In this document: piece after piece, positions 33,781-34,683 of the stretch | Layout of the letters: each line of letters opens with the position of its first letter | Position numbering within the stretch: the first letter of the stretch is position 1 | NCBI GenBank assembly: GCA_021817025.1 | Contig: JAKAWF010000002.1 | Coordinates: 10,182 to 44,864, forward strand | DNA: 34,683 nt | DNA from: a bacterium | GTDB lineage: Bacteria > Chloroflexota > Dormibacteria > UBA8260 > Bog-877 | Direction of reading: 5' to 3' | Notes under the pieces: model-generated | Told to the model about the DNA's origin: nothing | Databases searched by the model: none | The model's input: only the letters and a program-made list of their open reading frames with translations | Translations under genes and position numbers: made by a program

Positions 33781-34683
33781 TTAGTAAGCCCACGGCTGTG
33801 GCACCCCTCGCGGGGTTCCTCCCCCATTGCTGGGTTCGGTTCTGGCCTCACCGCGAACCGCCCGCGCCGGAGCGCTGGTCTTACATCCACTCCCCAGGTG
33901 CCCGGTCGTCCGAGCATCCGAGCCGTCGCCTGTACCATCCCGAGATGGCCCGAGAACGAACGGGGCCGTGGCTCCAACTGAGCCACAACTGGCATGATCC
34001 GGCCAGTCGCGGAGGTTTTGGGCCGCGTTGACGTCCCGGTCGACCAGTTCCCCGGTGACCGCACACACCAGCATCTTGTCGAGCTTGTGCTTCGCGACCA
34101 GTCGGCAACCGCAACCGTGGTGTACCTGGCTGGAGGGAAACCAGCGATCAGCGACGCCGAGCTTCGACCCGACTCGCTCGACCTTGTAGGCGAGCATGGG
34201 TCGGATCTGACCCAATGCGGTGTCGCTGACCGAGCGCCGGAACGCCCGTCTACCCAGGCTGGCTTTCATGGCCGCGAGATCGAGATCTTCGACCACGACT
34301 TCGTTGTAGGTGTCCACCAGCCAACGCGTGAACTGGTGGTGGGACTCCAGGCGCAGGTTCACGCACCTGCGGTCGAGACGGGCGAGCTTGGCTTTCGCCG
34401 CCCGATGACCGCGAGATTCTGGGATGCACCTGGCAAGCTGCTTCCCCGTCCGGCGCCGCTCGGCCAGGCTGGCTCGCAGTGGCGCAGGGTTGGGTAAGAT
34501 CGTGATAACGCCCTGGGTGTCGGCGACGGTGGCGAGATCTCTCATGCCGAGATCGACTCCGGCTCTCGACCCCGGCCGCGCCGGAGCCCGGGAAGGACTC
34601 ACGACCTTGGTCCGCACCGCATAGTTCACCGCCACGAACAGCCGTCCCCATCGCTCGGGAAGAGTCATGGAGATGAGCCGGGC
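33781..34683 (-). CDS. tnpB: TnpB RNA-guided nuclease, IS200/IS605-type (5' end cut by window)
   Basis: The C-terminal 300 residues of a TnpB protein, an RNA-guided DNA nuclease carried by IS200/IS605 and IS607 elements. The RuvC triad is complete in the visible part: RAGVDLGMRDLATVAD (Asp), EVVVEDLDLAAM (Glu) and LVDRDVNAAQNLRDW (Asp). The zinc finger between the last two sites reads SSQVHHGCGCRLVAKH and KMLVCAVTGELVDRD, where TnpB normally has two CxxC pairs, so it is degenerate. The frame continues open to the window edge, so the N-terminus lies beyond 34683. No tnpA is visible. The 70-residue tail after the last Asp is long, Gly/Ser/Thr-rich and probably overlaps the guide-RNA scaffold, as in other TnpB genes. 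Confidence 0.88.
   Translation of the reverse strand, partial: ARLISMTLPERWGRLFVAVNYAVRTKVVSPSRAPARPGSRAGVDLGMRDLATVADTQGVITILPNPAPLRASLAERRRTGKQLARCIPESRGHRAAKAKLARLDRRCVNLRLESHHQFTRWLVDTYNEVVVEDLDLAAMKASLGRRAFRRSVSDTALGQIRPMLAYKVERVGSKLGVADRWFPSSQVHHGCGCRLVAKHKLDKMLVCAVTGELVDRDVNAAQNLRDWPDHASCGSVGATAPFVLGPSRDGTGDGSDARTTGHLGSGCKTSAPARAVRGEARTEPSNGGGTPRGVPQPWAY

Overview
The window is 34.7 kb of very GC-rich bacterial chromosome. Gene content suggests a soil-type, high-GC Terrabacteria lineage: a ClpS–DUF2017 pair, GlcDEF, an N-terminal-GNAT acyl-CoA synthetase fusion, a short-form alpha-glucan phosphorylase, a sulfocyanin-like lipoprotein, and many genes that seem to be transcribed without leaders. 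Dormibacterota, Chloroflexota or a deep actinobacterium would all fit. This placement is inference; there is no rRNA or other marker gene here.

Layout. (1) 1-950, minus: the ATPase of a carbohydrate-type ABC importer, cut by the window edge. (2) 1287-3975, plus: a decayed chromate-resistance cluster (ChrB N-terminal protein, ChrB C-terminal protein, MFS transporter, second ChrB C-terminal protein) carrying six frameshifts and one nonsense codon, followed by gene debris to about 4.43 kb. (3) 4435-8227, minus: a compact oxyanion (molybdate/tungstate-type) ABC importer operon of lipoprotein, permease and ATPase, ending in a fused HTH/substrate-binding-domain regulator. (4) 8349-9008, plus: a DUF1707/LiaF-like protein. 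(5) 9200-10458, minus: a TetR regulator translationally coupled to an M50-like membrane protein whose HExxH motif reads HALGH, with a perfect 22-bp palindrome in front of tetR. (6) 10628-14804, plus: glcDEF glycolate oxidase with overlapping genes, then a GAF-GGDEF diguanylate cyclase. (7) 16628-21993, minus: glucan phosphorylase, a large uncharacterised protein, a pterin dehydratase and a lipid kinase, tightly packed. (8) 22264-25058, plus: an aminopeptidase P and an L,D-transpeptidase, convergent with clpS–DUF2017 (minus). (9) 25950-30922, plus: a sulfocyanin-like lipoprotein split by an amber codon, an AIM24 protein and a GNAT/acyl-CoA synthetase. (10) 30969-33414, minus: two adjacent cysteine/histidine-module proteins of unknown function. 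(11) 33781-34683, minus: a TnpB nuclease cut by the window edge, with no tnpA in view.

The least explained parts are the paired Cys/His-module proteins, the glucan-phosphorylase-coupled unknown protein, the TetR/HALGH membrane pair, and a repeated promoter layout in which a TANNNT box sits 6-8 nt in front of the start codon.
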